Assembly: GCF_000264765.2 (NCBI RefSeq) | Contig: NZ_CP006664.1 | Location: 744,001-808,000 of the forward strand | Origin: Edwardsiella anguillarum ET080813 | GTDB taxonomy: Bacteria; Pseudomonadota; Gammaproteobacteria; Enterobacterales; Enterobacteriaceae | Direction of reading: 5' to 3' | Length of the DNA: 64,000 bases | Shown here: positions 8,186 to 15,959 of the stretch, in pieces | Layout of the letters: every line of letters begins with the position of its first letter | Numbering within the stretch: the stretch's first letter is position 1 | Made by a program: the position numbers and the translations under genes | The notes under the pieces: model-generated | Database searches by the model: none | The model's input: the letters and a program-made list of their open reading frames with translations, nothing else | Told to the model about the DNA's origin: nothing

Positions 8186-10060
8186 ATGAGCGTAGACATC
8201 ACCCACAATGACGCCCCTTTCGGTACTTTGCTTGGCTATGCACCGGGCGGCGTCGCAATTTACTCCTCCGACTATAGCACGCTGGATCCCCGGGTTTATC
8301 CCGATGAAGCCTCCTTGCGCAGCTACATCGACGACGAATATATGGGCCACAAGTGGCAGTGCGTCGAATTTGCCCGCCGTTTTCTGTTTCTGAACTACGG
8401 CGTCGTATTTACCGACGTCGGCATGGCCTATGAAATTTTCTCCCTGCGTTTTCTGCGTCAGGTGGTTAACGACAGCCTACTGCCGCTGCAGGCCTTCGCC
8501 AACGGCTCGGCACGGGCGCCGGTCGCCGGCGCGCTGCTGATCTGGCAGAAAGGCGGTGAATTCAAGGATACCGGCCACGTCGCCGTCATCACCCAGCTGC
8601 TGGGAGACCGGGTGCGCATCGCTGAGCAAAACGTTATCCACGCCCCGCTGCCGCCGGGACAGCAGTGGACGCGAGAGCTCACGCTGCAGCGACACCACGA
8701 CCGCTATACCATTCGGGACTCGTTTGACGATACCGAGATCCTCGGCTGGATGATCCATACCGATGACGCCCGCGACAGTTTACCCCAGCCCACTCTCGCA
8801 CCGCCGATGATGGCACTACATGACGCCCGGCGCAGCGATAGGGGGACCTTTGACGGCCGCTGGCTGAATGAAGACGATCCCCTCGAAAAGGCCTATGTAC
8901 AGGCTAATGGGCACATCATCAACCAAAACCCGTATCAATATGTCACCATCAGCGAAAGCGCCGAGCAGGAGCTGATCAAGGCCACCAATGAGCTGCACCT
9001 GATGTACCTGCACGCCACCGATAAGGTGCTGCGCGATGACAGTCTGCTGGCGCTGTTCGATATTCCCAAGATCCTCTGGCCGCGCCTACGCCTCTCCTGG
9101 CAGCAGCGTCGCCACTGCATGATCACCGGACGCATGGACTTCTGTATGGATGAACGGGGGCTGAAGGTCTACGAATACAACGCTGACTCGGCCTCCTGCC
9201 ATACGGAGGCCGCGCTGATCCTGCAGCGCTGGGCGAAACAGGGCGACGGCGTTCCGGGCTACAACCCGGGCGAGGATCTGCTCAACGAGCTGGCCGGCGC
9301 CTGGCGCCACAGCCACGCCCGCCCGTTTGTCCACATCATGCAGGATAACGACGTCGAGGAGAGCTATCATGCGCTCTTTATGCAGCGGGCGCTGTCGCAG
9401 GCCGGCTTAGATAGCAAGATAGTCAAAGGTCTGGCGGCGCTGCGCTGGGACGCCACCGGTCAGCTGATCGACGACGATGGGCGCCAGGTGAACTGCGTGT
9501 GGAAAACCTGGGCGTGGGAGACCGCCCTGGAGCAGGTGCGGGAGGTCAGCGACGCCGAATATGCCGCGGTGCCCATCCGCACCGGCCAACCGGAAAACCA
9601 GGTGCGGCTGATCGACGTTCTGCTGCGGCCGGAAATCATGGTGTTCGAACCGCTGTGGACCGTCATCCCCGGCAACAAGGCGATCCTCCCGATCCTGTGG
9701 TCGCTGTTCCCCCACCACCGCTATCTCCTGGATACCGACTTTGAACCGACGCCGGCGCTGATCCGCAGCGGCTACGCCGTTAAGCCGATCGCCGGACGCT
9801 GTGGCAGCAATATCGATCTGGTCAGTCGCCATGAGGAGGTGCTCGATACCACCAGCGGAAAATTCCGCGACCAGAAGAATATTTATCAGCAGCTATGGTG
9901 CCTGCCGCGGGTGGCGGACAAGCATATCCAGGTCTGTACCTTTACCGTGGGCGGTAGCTACGGCGGCGCCTGCCTGCGCGCAGACAGCTCATTGGTGATC
10001 AAGAAAGAGAGTGATATCGAGCCGCTTATCGTGCTCAAAGACAGTGAGTTTCTGAAGTAG
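8186..10060 (+). CDS. gss: Bifunctional glutathionylspermidine synthetase/amidase
   Basis: 624 residues (E. coli Gss/Gsp 619). The N-terminal CHAP-type amidase (about 1-200) has catalytic C59 (MGHKWQCVEF) and H131 (DTGHVAVI), the same positions as in E. coli. The C-terminal ATP-grasp synthetase (about 205-624) shows FCMDERGLKVYEYNADSAS, PLWTVIPGNKAILP and GRCGSNI. It makes and breaks glutathionylspermidine from glutathione, spermidine and ATP in the cytoplasm, linked to redox and polyamine balance. It is monocistronic, followed by a GC-rich hairpin. Confidence 0.96.
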   Translation: MSVDITHNDAPFGTLLGYAPGGVAIYSSDYSTLDPRVYPDEASLRSYIDDEYMGHKWQCVEFARRFLFLNYGVVFTDVGMAYEIFSLRFLRQVVNDSLLPLQAFANGSARAPVAGALLIWQKGGEFKDTGHVAVITQLLGDRVRIAEQNVIHAPLPPGQQWTRELTLQRHHDRYTIRDSFDDTEILGWMIHTDDARDSLPQPTLAPPMMALHDARRSDRGTFDGRWLNEDDPLEKAYVQANGHIINQNPYQYVTISESAEQELIKATNELHLMYLHATDKVLRDDSLLALFDIPKILWPRLRLSWQQRRHCMITGRMDFCMDERGLKVYEYNADSASCHTEAALILQRWAKQGDGVPGYNPGEDLLNELAGAWRHSHARPFVHIMQDNDVEESYHALFMQRALSQAGLDSKIVKGLAALRWDATGQLIDDDGRQVNCVWKTWAWETALEQVREVSDAEYAAVPIRTGQPENQVRLIDVLLRPEIMVFEPLWTVIPGNKAILPILWSLFPHHRYLLDTDFEPTPALIRSGYAVKPIAGRCGSNIDLVSRHEEVLDTTSGKFRDQKNIYQQLWCLPRVADKHIQVCTFTVGGSYGGACLRADSSLVIKKESDIEPLIVLKDSEFLK

Positions 10061-10066
10061 GTGCCG

Positions 10067-10096
10067 ACCTAAGCCCGCCGATCGGCGGGCTTAGGT
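10067..10096 (+). terminator. Hairpin after gss
   Basis: Perfect 14-bp inverted repeat (ACCTAAGCCCGCCG / CGGCGGGCTTAGGT) around a 2-nt centre, six bases after the gss stop. There is no T-tract on either side, so it may protect the 3' end or need other factors rather than being a classic terminator. Confidence 0.55.
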
Positions 10097-10103
10097 GCGA
10101 CGG

Positions 10104-10208
10104 AGAGCCTATTCCAGCAGAGGCTGGCGTTAACACGCGCCGAAGCGCGCAGATCCCCTGCGCACTCCCGCTCGTCAGGCGCCTACGCTGACTGATGGGA
10201 TAGGCTCT
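10104..10208. repeat. Structured element with terminal inverted repeats
   Basis: The outer arms AGAGCCTATTCC (10104-10115) and GGGATAGGCTCT (10197-10208) are inverted repeats with one mismatch over 12 bp. Inside are smaller hairpins: CAGCagagGCTG (10116-10127) and CGCGCcgaaGCGCG (about 10136-10149). There is no open frame. The shape resembles the small non-coding repeats (ERIC/MITE-like) that enterobacteria carry between genes. A second copy was not recognised in this window. Confidence 0.4.
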
Positions 10209-10283
10209 ATCTCCGTGACATCATGGGTATGGGTCGCCGCCCGCTCAGCGCAGAGGGCGCGCACCGGACGTTATTCTGGGACG

Positions 10284-10616
10284 TTATTCTGAAACCAGCT
10301 CCTGGAGCTGATTGCGGAATTCGACAATTTTCTTACCTGGCTCTTTTTTACAAACTTTAATCACCTGCGGCACCATGATCGTCTGGACCTTCTGCCAGTC
10401 AACATAATCACCGTTTTTATAGTCGAGATCCTTATTGACCACCCAGACCATAACCGGCGTCATCGCCTTCGGGTTCATCTGGGTAAACTCATGGCAAGTC
10501 ATGGTTTCCGGCGTGGTTACCGTGGTCATCGTCAGCGCCTGGGCACAGGCGTTGCCAGCCAGTGCCAGCGTCAGCGCCAGTACGGAACCACCAATAAATG
10601 TTGTTTTATTTTTCAT
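10284..10616 (-). CDS. hdeB: HdeB-family periplasmic acid-stress chaperone
   Basis: 110 residues. The signal peptide (about 1-26, ending ACAQA) is followed by the HdeA/HdeB fold: MTCHEFTQMNPKAMTPVMVW with C41, and PQVIKVCKKEP with C89, the two cysteines that form the family disulfide. The NPKAMTPV block matches HdeB better than HdeA. These proteins bind unfolded periplasmic proteins at low pH. The start at 10616 is set by AAGGAG 6 nt upstream; in-frame TTG and GTG codons just before it are ignored. There is no hdeA partner in this window. The upstream region is AT-rich, as expected of an H-NS-silenced acid gene (inference). Confidence 0.88.
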   Translation of the reverse strand: MKNKTTFIGGSVLALTLALAGNACAQALTMTTVTTPETMTCHEFTQMNPKAMTPVMVWVVNKDLDYKNGDYVDWQKVQTIMVPQVIKVCKKEPGKKIVEFRNQLQELVSE

Positions 10617-10993
10617 CACCAACTCCTTATTCAGTCATATTCTCGTTAGACGCACTCGATACTGCTACTCTTATAAATATCATTTTTATTTTATTTCCAT
10701 AATAAAAAGCAGCAAAAAACAGTCCACCTCCTGTACATATTTTCGGACACTACTTCAGCGCCACAAATAGATTAGACAAAATGACAGTGCTAGGCTGGAT
10801 TTTATTTATGAGATTATCGCGCAGCGCATTTATTGATAATAAATTAAAATAAAACCTTCCTTCGCACGTAATGTATAAATTTATTTTCAAGCGATGAGAC
10901 GCACAGCGCATCGATATAAAACCGCACGACGCAGAATCTCATACGCCGCCGCGCGCTCAGGCCATGACGGCGCCAATTACATACTCCGTGCCC
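10617..10993. other. AT-rich region between hdeB and the CLC gene
   Basis: About 375 bp, markedly AT-rich around 10640-10900 and GC-rich near 10930-10990. It holds the hdeB promoter on the minus strand and the 3' flank of the CLC gene. No gene or strong terminator was seen. Confidence 0.4.
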
Positions 10994-12256
10994 CTAGGGG
11001 CCCAGTAGACGGCGCGCCACCGTAGCACCGACGATAGCCAACAGCATCGGCAGCAGAAAGTCTGGGCTGATATGGGTTAGCTCGAACACCAGCAGCAGCG
11101 CGGTCAGCGGCATTCCCATCGAGGCGGATAAAAACGCCCCGGCGCCGACGACGGCGAACGCCCCCAGCGCGGTGCCCGGCCACAGCCTCAGCCACAGACT
11201 CCCCACGATGCAGGCCAGCAGCGCGCCGTTGGCCAACGCCGGCGTCATCAGCCCTCCGCGTGCCCCCGCCCGCAGAGCCGCCATCTGTACCGCCACCTTC
11301 GCACATAGCAGCAGTCCGGCCAACGCAATGCCCACGTCGCTGTTAAAGCTGAGCCAGGTCGCCCCTTTTCCGTTGCCAGGCAGCTGCGGTAGCCACAGAC
11401 TGAGCAGCGCCAGCAGCAGAAAGGCCAGCAGATTATCCCGGATCAGTCGGACATCACGCGTAGAGCGAGATTCAGCCAAACGTCCCAGGCGGGCAAACAG
11501 CACCCCCGCACAGCCAAACAGCGGGCCAAACAGCAGCGACCAGAGGATCAGCCCCTCCGTCACCCGATAACCCGGCATATGGTATTGGTACTCATCCCCC
11601 AGTCCGATCCGGGCGACCAGCGTCGCCACTGCGCAGCAGACCAGCGCCGGGATCACCGCCCTCGCCCGCCAGCTCTTCAGCAGCACCTCCAGCGTAAACA
11701 GAGCGCCGGCCAGCGGCACATTGTACACCGCCGCCAGGCCAGCCCCGGCGCCGCAGGCAATCAGTGTACGCGTCTGCTGCGCCGTAACCCCCAGCGCAGA
11801 GGCCAGACGCTCCGCCCCCAGGGCCCCCATCTCCCGCGGCGCAGACTCCCGCCCCAGCGGCGATCCCATCCCGACCGTAATCACCTGCAGCGCGGCATGC
11901 AGTATGCTTTCCCGCGGCGGCATCCGCGGCGGCGGAGTGCGTAGCACGTCGCGCACGCTGACCAGACGGCGTCCATAACGGTACAGCGCGTACCACCCCA
12001 CGCCGGCTACGCCGCCCGCCGCCATCAGCGCCGTAAAACGGCGCCACGCCGGCGCATCGCTGACCCCCTGTAGAAAAGACTCACTGCTGATAACCGCATC
12101 CAGGCTATAGCCATAGGCAAGGTGCTGCACGCTGTGCAGCAGCAGGGCGACCAGCCATCCCGCCCCCCCAGCGATCCCCCCCGTCAGCAGCGTCGCCAGC
12201 GTAAAGCGGCCCCAGCGCCGCCAATGCAATATGTCACCCAGCTTACTCACCGTCAC
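10994..12256 (-). CDS. CLC-family chloride channel/antiporter (divergent)
   Basis: 420-residue membrane protein of the CLC family. Family landmarks are visible: GMGSPLGRESAPRE (about 130-142), where E137 matches the gating glutamate of GREGP-type proteins; AVYNVPLAGALFTLEVLL; GARGGLMTPALANGA, the third filter segment; and AGAFLSASMGMPLTALLLVFELT. The canonical GREGP is GRESAP here and the N-terminal GSGIP is not evident, so it belongs to a divergent subgroup, not typical ClcA. It probably moves chloride, perhaps against protons. Next to hdeB, an acid-stress role is plausible. The start is a GTG at 12256, and a GTG at 12250 is equally possible. Confidence 0.85.
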   Translation of the reverse strand: MTVSKLGDILHWRRWGRFTLATLLTGGIAGGAGWLVALLLHSVQHLAYGYSLDAVISSESFLQGVSDAPAWRRFTALMAAGGVAGVGWYALYRYGRRLVSVRDVLRTPPPRMPPRESILHAALQVITVGMGSPLGRESAPREMGALGAERLASALGVTAQQTRTLIACGAGAGLAAVYNVPLAGALFTLEVLLKSWRARAVIPALVCCAVATLVARIGLGDEYQYHMPGYRVTEGLILWSLLFGPLFGCAGVLFARLGRLAESRSTRDVRLIRDNLLAFLLLALLSLWLPQLPGNGKGATWLSFNSDVGIALAGLLLCAKVAVQMAALRAGARGGLMTPALANGALLACIVGSLWLRLWPGTALGAFAVVGAGAFLSASMGMPLTALLLVFELTHISPDFLLPMLLAIVGATVARRLLGP

Positions 12257-12656
12257 CGTCCGTCACCCATTCATCACAGTGGGTGACCATAGCACAGCCT
12301 GTGCCAGGCTATCCTGCCGCGGCTGCGTCAATATTGTTATCTTTTCTTACACGTCAGAGAGCGAGCGCCGCCATCTACGCGCTTATAATAAAAAGCTGGG
12401 TTATTCATCGCTCAAGAGAAGAATAAATACGCCGACTCCGATAAATAATGACATTCAGCCATACTGTATATATCGCGCGAGAACTATTGGGTGCGCAATA
12501 TATAAAACATTGCAAGCCGATAAGTTTGACCCATGACAAGTTTTAACAGGATAAAACCACTGCGGGTTATCCTTGCCTATGCTATTCCTTATATTGCTGG
12601 GTGCACCGCAACGTTAATTGAGTAGGACAATCTCTCTATCCCCAAAGGAAATTCAT
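12257..12656. other. Divergent intergenic region
   Basis: About 400 bp between the CLC gene and the small protein at 12657, AT-rich from 12340. It contains promoter-like TATGCT and TATATT hexamers at 12578-12597 and the dyad listed separately. No credible gene was seen. Confidence 0.4.
12548..12573. promoter_or_regulatory. Imperfect dyad upstream of the 97-residue gene
   Basis: AGGATAA (12548-12554) and TTATCCT (12567-12573) form an inverted repeat about 85 bp before the start at 12657. It may be an operator or simply chance; no known regulator consensus was recognised. Confidence 0.25.
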
Positions 12657-12950
12657 ATGCAGAATTTAACTGGCAAGTGGCTATGTCATGGCGATGGAAT
12701 GACCTATCAGATTACGCAAGATGGAAATGCCGTATTTGTTTCCGGATCAGGCAACGGCTGCCATAACGTAGGCTTTGGTGTTATTGACCCACAGGATCAA
12801 TCCGTTGTATTAAATTGGGCCGATCTTCCTGATAGCAAAGGCTTTGGCGCAAAGGGCACCTGCTATATTGATGCCAGCCATCCCGGTACGCTGAAGAAAA
12901 AGGAGGGGTCTGCCAAATATGCTATCGGAAACTTTGAAAAGGTAGCTTAA
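12657..12950 (+). CDS. Unrecognised 97-residue protein
   Basis: Small soluble protein with no signal peptide, not recognised. It starts with ATG at 12657, six bases after a good ribosome site (AAAGGAA, 12644-12650). Composition is glycine-rich with alternating polar and hydrophobic residues (GKWLCHGDGMTYQITQDGN; AVFVSGSGNG; GFGVIDPQDQSVVLNW), suggesting a small beta-barrel or sandwich. Three cysteines (10, 35, 69) and two histidines could bind metal or form a disulfide. It ends in a lysine-rich segment (LKKKEGS). It is flanked by an AT-rich promoter region and a terminator-like hairpin, so it is probably a single-gene unit. Confidence 0.72.
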   Translation: MQNLTGKWLCHGDGMTYQITQDGNAVFVSGSGNGCHNVGFGVIDPQDQSVVLNWADLPDSKGFGAKGTCYIDASHPGTLKKKEGSAKYAIGNFEKVA

Positions 12951-12960
12951 CCTGGAATAA

Positions 12961-12983
12961 CCCCATCGCCGCATGCGATGGGG
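12961..12983 (+). terminator. Hairpin terminator of the 97-residue gene
   Basis: CCCCATCGC / GCGATGGGG, 9 bp with a 5-nt loop, 10 bp after the stop. Only TCTTC follows, so the U-tract is weak. Confidence 0.6.
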
Positions 12984-13536
12984 TCTTCGGCGAATATAAG
13001 GCATTTTATCAACCTGACCAACATGACACGTCTGGCGATCCATCGGTCATCGCGAGCAGGCGCCGCATCAAAATAATAGGGCGATCTCATCATCCTGCGC
13101 CACCGCAATGATGTAGCCTGAAGACGGCAATCCCATCCCCCATGCCTCCACGATCAGGGCTCCCTCTTGCCGAGCGGTGGCGCCGCGCACGGTGAAACGT
13201 GCGGCCACCGGTGCTGCGTGAGTCCTCTCTGCCGTTGCCCTGCGGCCAGCAGATCGGCGGCGGCAGAATGACGCCACACGGCCGAGAAGGCATGGTTTTA
13301 AAGATGGCCGATTAGAGCGCGTTGATTCATCCGATCGCAGGGAGGGCAGGACACAGGATCGTCGAGATATCGGCGTGTGGTGCGTTGCCGCACATTATGG
13401 GCTTTCTTGGGCAAGTCGATACGAGCAACGTGGAGAATGCGATGGAGGGCGATTATTGTGTGGCTAGCTAAACCGAACTAGGGATGCACAGTAAACGCTC
13501 CGGGAAACCCTTCATCGCTGAATGCTGTGCTAAATG
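12984..13536. other. Region without a secure gene, possible degraded coding remnant
   Basis: About 550 bp. A minus-strand frame at 13068-13277 ends with a protein-like stretch (EGALIVEAWGMGLPSSG, then YIIAVAQDDEIALLF), but its N-terminal half looks random and no family was recognised. The region lies beside a tRNA cluster with degenerate members, so it may be decayed mobile DNA. Nothing else was seen. Confidence 0.3.
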
Positions 13537-13613
13537 TGGTCCGCCACCGAGGCCTCGAACCTCGCACCTACAACCTCAAGGTTATCGGCTCTACCAAACT
13601 GAGCTAGTGGCGG
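13537..13613 (-). tRNA. tRNA-like sequence, proline-type body, defective anticodon arm
   Basis: 77 nt including CCA. The acceptor stem is perfect (CCGCCAC/GTGGCGG), the D-arm is GCTC..GAGC, and the T-arm is perfect (CGAGG TTCGAGG CCTCG). The C1-G72 pair with A73 and the overall length match tRNA-Pro. In the standard register the anticodon stem does not pair: the best helix (ATAAC/GTTGT) leaves a 6-nt loop CTTGAG, so no safe anticodon can be read. It is probably a pseudo-tRNA or an unusual tRNA. Confidence 0.5.
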
Positions 13614-13619
13614 ATAGAT

Positions 13620-13694
<75 letters not shown>

Positions 13695-13699
13695 CTATA

Positions 13700-13778
13700 T
13701 GGTGGCCCTTGCTGACTTTGAGCCAGCGACCAATCGGTTATGAGCCTTTAGCCCACGCCTCTCTGAGCTAAAGGGGCA
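13700..13778 (-). pseudogene. Degenerate tRNA-Ile2(CAT)-like sequence
   Basis: It resembles the tRNA-Ile2 (ileX/ileY) sequence, keeping CTTTAGCTCAG, CTCATAA (anticodon CAT), GGTCGCTGG and the 3' AAGGGCCACCA. The anticodon stem is broken (AAAGG vs CCGAT), the D-loop is expanded, the T-loop reads CTCAAAG instead of TTCAAGT, and the first acceptor pair is lost. It is probably non-functional. The boundaries are approximate. Confidence 0.55.
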
Positions 13779-14400
13779 AGCACTGTAAACAAGGGAGAGT
13801 TATCCCCAGACTGCCGCAGCCGACGCTAACCAGGGGTCTCATTACCGCGGTGGGGGATGTTATCGATGACCGTAGCGATGAGCAATGGCTCAAGGAGATT
13901 TTCAGATATTCCTCACACAGCGCAGCAGGGCGCGCTCTGGGCTGCCCCGCCTCTTACCGTTTACCCCTCGGTATTACTGTGCAGGGCGCCATCCAGCCCC
14001 CGCACATCATCGCGCCCACGGATTATATCGCCAGGGCGCGAAGGGCGCGTCAATCGACGACCCTCAATGCGTAGGATAACAGCGCTAGCCCATCGGCCCG
14101 CAGATCGCGCGCTCTTTAGGCGTTATCGCCACCCTCTCGCAGAGCGTTAGGGCAGCACATCTCCGCACTACGATTAAGGCGTGTCATGTTCACGCTCTGG
14201 GCCCCGTCTGAGCGATCTGGCTCATACAATCGGGTGTTCCACTCGCTGTTTTGCCAGGAGTGGGCGGATGGGGAGCAAGCGCAATGGTACGAGGCTATGC
14301 ACGTCTGGCAGTCGATCACCTTACCGAGTACGCCAGAAAAATCGACCCACTTTTGGCAATTAACGACACAAAAACGACACAGGAGGGAAAATAGGCAGGA
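13779..14400. other. Region between tRNA clusters, possible integration scar
   Basis: About 620 bp with no convincing gene. Short frames exist (for example plus strand 13850-14074), but they have no family features or ribosome sites. Near argU a tandem ACGACACA repeat (14363-14370 and 14374-14381, 11-bp period) resembles arm-type sites flanking phage integrase genes. In E. coli, argU is the DLP12 attachment site, so this could be a scar of a lost element (inference). Confidence 0.35.
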
Positions 14401-14430
14401 TTGAAAATCGCGTAACGCATTGATTTTCAA
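14401..14430 (-). terminator. Terminator of tRNA-Arg
   Basis: Inverted repeat TTGAAAATC (14401-14409) and GATTTTCAA (14422-14430), with an inner GCG/CGC pairing, directly after the tRNA CCA end on the minus strand. The arm supplies a short T-run. Confidence 0.6.
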
Positions 14431-14507
<77 letters not shown>

Positions 14508-14554
14508 ATCGGAAAACAACCGGTGCATCTGCCTGATGTTTCAGGCGGAATGGG

Positions 14555-14582
14555 ATTATACGGCCCCACTCGGGTGAGTCAA
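14555..14582 (-). promoter_or_regulatory. Sigma-70 promoter of argU
   Basis: On the minus strand, TTGACT (-35, 14577-14582) and a perfect TATAAT (-10, 14555-14560) are separated by 16 bp. A GC-rich discriminator follows, typical of stringently controlled tRNA promoters. Confidence 0.8.
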
Positions 14583-14705
14583 TGCCTTTCACTGTAAAAC
14601 GCGCCTATCGGGTATTGATGGAGATCAATATTCACCTGACAGCGGGCCAGCCATTTGCGACAATGGCGTTATCCCCGCAACATAACCAGGATGGATCAGC
14701 TCACC

Positions 14706-15563
14706 ATGACAGCAAAAATTATTGATGGGAAAACGATTGCGCAGCAGGTCAGAAGCGAAGTGGCGACACGGGTGCGACAGCGCCTGGCGGACGGCAAACG
14801 GGCGCCGGGACTGGCGGTTATCATGGTCGGTGACGATCCAGCCTCCCGCATCTACGTCGGCAGTAAACAGCGCGCCTGTGAAGAGGTCGGCTTTCTCTCC
14901 CGCTCCTATGCGTTGCCGGACAGTGCCGATGAGGCCCAGCTGCTTGCGCTGATCGATACACTCAACGCAGACGCGGCCATCGATGGCATTCTGGTACAGC
15001 TGCCGCTGCCCGCCGGCATCGATAACAGCCGCGTGCTGGAACGCATCCATCCGGACAAAGACGTGGATGGCTTTCACCCTTACAACCTGGGCCGCCTGTG
15101 TCAGCGCACTCCCAAGCTGCGCCCCTGCACCCCGCGCGGCATCATTACCCTGCTGGAGCGCTGCGGCATCGAAACCCAGGGGATGGATGCCGTGATGGTC
15201 GGCGCCTCCAACATCGTGGGGAGACCGATGGCGCTGGAGCTGCTGCTGGCCGGCTGCACCACCACCATCACCCACAGCCGCACCCGTAACCTGCAGCAGC
15301 ACGTCGAGCGCGCCGATCTGATCGTCGCCGCCGTCGGTAAACCCGGCTTTATCCCCGGCGAATGGGTCAAGCCCGGCGCGGTGGTGATCGATGTCGGCAT
15401 CAATCGGCTGGAGAGCGGTAAAGTGGTCGGCGACGTCGACTTTGCCGGTGCCGCCCAGCGCGCCAGCTGGATCACCCCGGTCCCCGGCGGCGTCGGGCCG
15501 ATGACCGTCGCCACCCTGATGCAGAACACCCTGCAGGCCTGTGAGGCGTTTCACGATCGCTAA
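14706..15563 (+). CDS. folD: FolD methylene-THF dehydrogenase/cyclohydrolase
   Basis: 285 residues (E. coli 288). The bifunctional cytoplasmic enzyme interconverts 5,10-methylene-, methenyl- and 10-formyl-THF with [23 protein letters not shown] matches the family N-terminus. The catalytic Y50xxxK54 lies in [32 protein letters not shown] and the Rossmann block [10 protein letters not shown] follow, and it ends [12 protein letters not shown]. An in-frame ATG at 14691 would add five residues and has AGG beside it; the family alignment favours 14706. Confidence 0.95.
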   Translation: MTAKIIDGKTIAQQVRSEVATRVRQRLADGKRAPGLAVIMVGDDPASRIYVGSKQRACEEVGFLSRSYALPDSADEAQLLALIDTLNADAAIDGILVQLPLPAGIDNSRVLERIHPDKDVDGFHPYNLGRLCQRTPKLRPCTPRGIITLLERCGIETQGMDAVMVGASNIVGRPMALELLLAGCTTTITHSRTRNLQQHVERADLIVAAVGKPGFIPGEWVKPGAVVIDVGINRLESGKVVGDVDFAGAAQRASWITPVPGGVGPMTVATLMQNTLQACEAFHDR

Positions 15564-15683
15564 GTCCTCGGCGCGCCATCGCACCCCAGACGCAGCTTTC
15601 CCGTGCGCCAGGCGCTGCAGGCTGGCACAATAGCGGCGTGTCCGCCCGCGCGGCGGTTAATTTTTAAGGCAAGAGAAAAGACC

Positions 15684-15896
15684 ATGCAAACTTTCCATCT
15701 GGACAATCACCCGCACGTCGAGCTGTGCGATCTGCTGAAGCTGCAGGGCTGGTGCGACAGCGGCGCCCAGGCCAAAAACCTGATCGCCGAGGGCCAGGTC
15801 AAGGTCGACGGCGCGATCGAAACGCGCAAGCGCGCAAAGATTGTCGCAGGCCAGGTGGTCGACTTCGCCGGGCAGCAGGCGCGCGTCATCGCCTAA
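15684..15896 (+). CDS. ybcJ: YbcJ S4-like RNA-binding protein
   Basis: 70 residues, the same length as E. coli YbcJ. It is a single S4-like alpha-L fold: VELCDLLKLQGWCDSGAQAKNLI, EGQVKVDG.IETRKRAKIVAGQ. It probably binds RNA; the exact role is unknown. AAGAGAAAAG lies just upstream as a weak ribosome site. It sits 120 bp after folD, as in E. coli, and ends in a terminator shared with cysS. Confidence 0.92.
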   Translation: MQTFHLDNHPHVELCDLLKLQGWCDSGAQAKNLIAEGQVKVDGAIETRKRAKIVAGQVVDFAGQQARVIA

Positions 15897-15913
15897 GCTG
15901 AGCGTCAAACGTA

Positions 15914-15941
15914 AAAAAGCCGGACCCGGGTCCGGCTTTTT
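15914..15941. terminator. Bidirectional terminator ybcJ/cysS
   Basis: Perfect 14-bp palindromic arms (AAAAAGCCGGACCC / GGGTCCGGCTTTTT) between convergent stops. The arms supply U-tracts in both directions. Confidence 0.95.
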
Positions 15942-15959
15942 GCGCGTTATCACTCGGCC

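Noticed and set aside
10067..10096. gss 3' hairpin as a riboswitch or sRNA
   Set aside because: A plain 14-bp palindrome after a stop codon needs no more than 3'-end formation or protection.
12810..13043. 77-residue minus-strand frame over the end of the 97-residue gene
   Set aside because: It runs through the terminator hairpin and the opposite gene, and has no features of its own.
13850..14430. Several short overlapping frames between the tRNAs
   Set aside because: None has a good ribosome site, family motif or consistent codon use on either strand.
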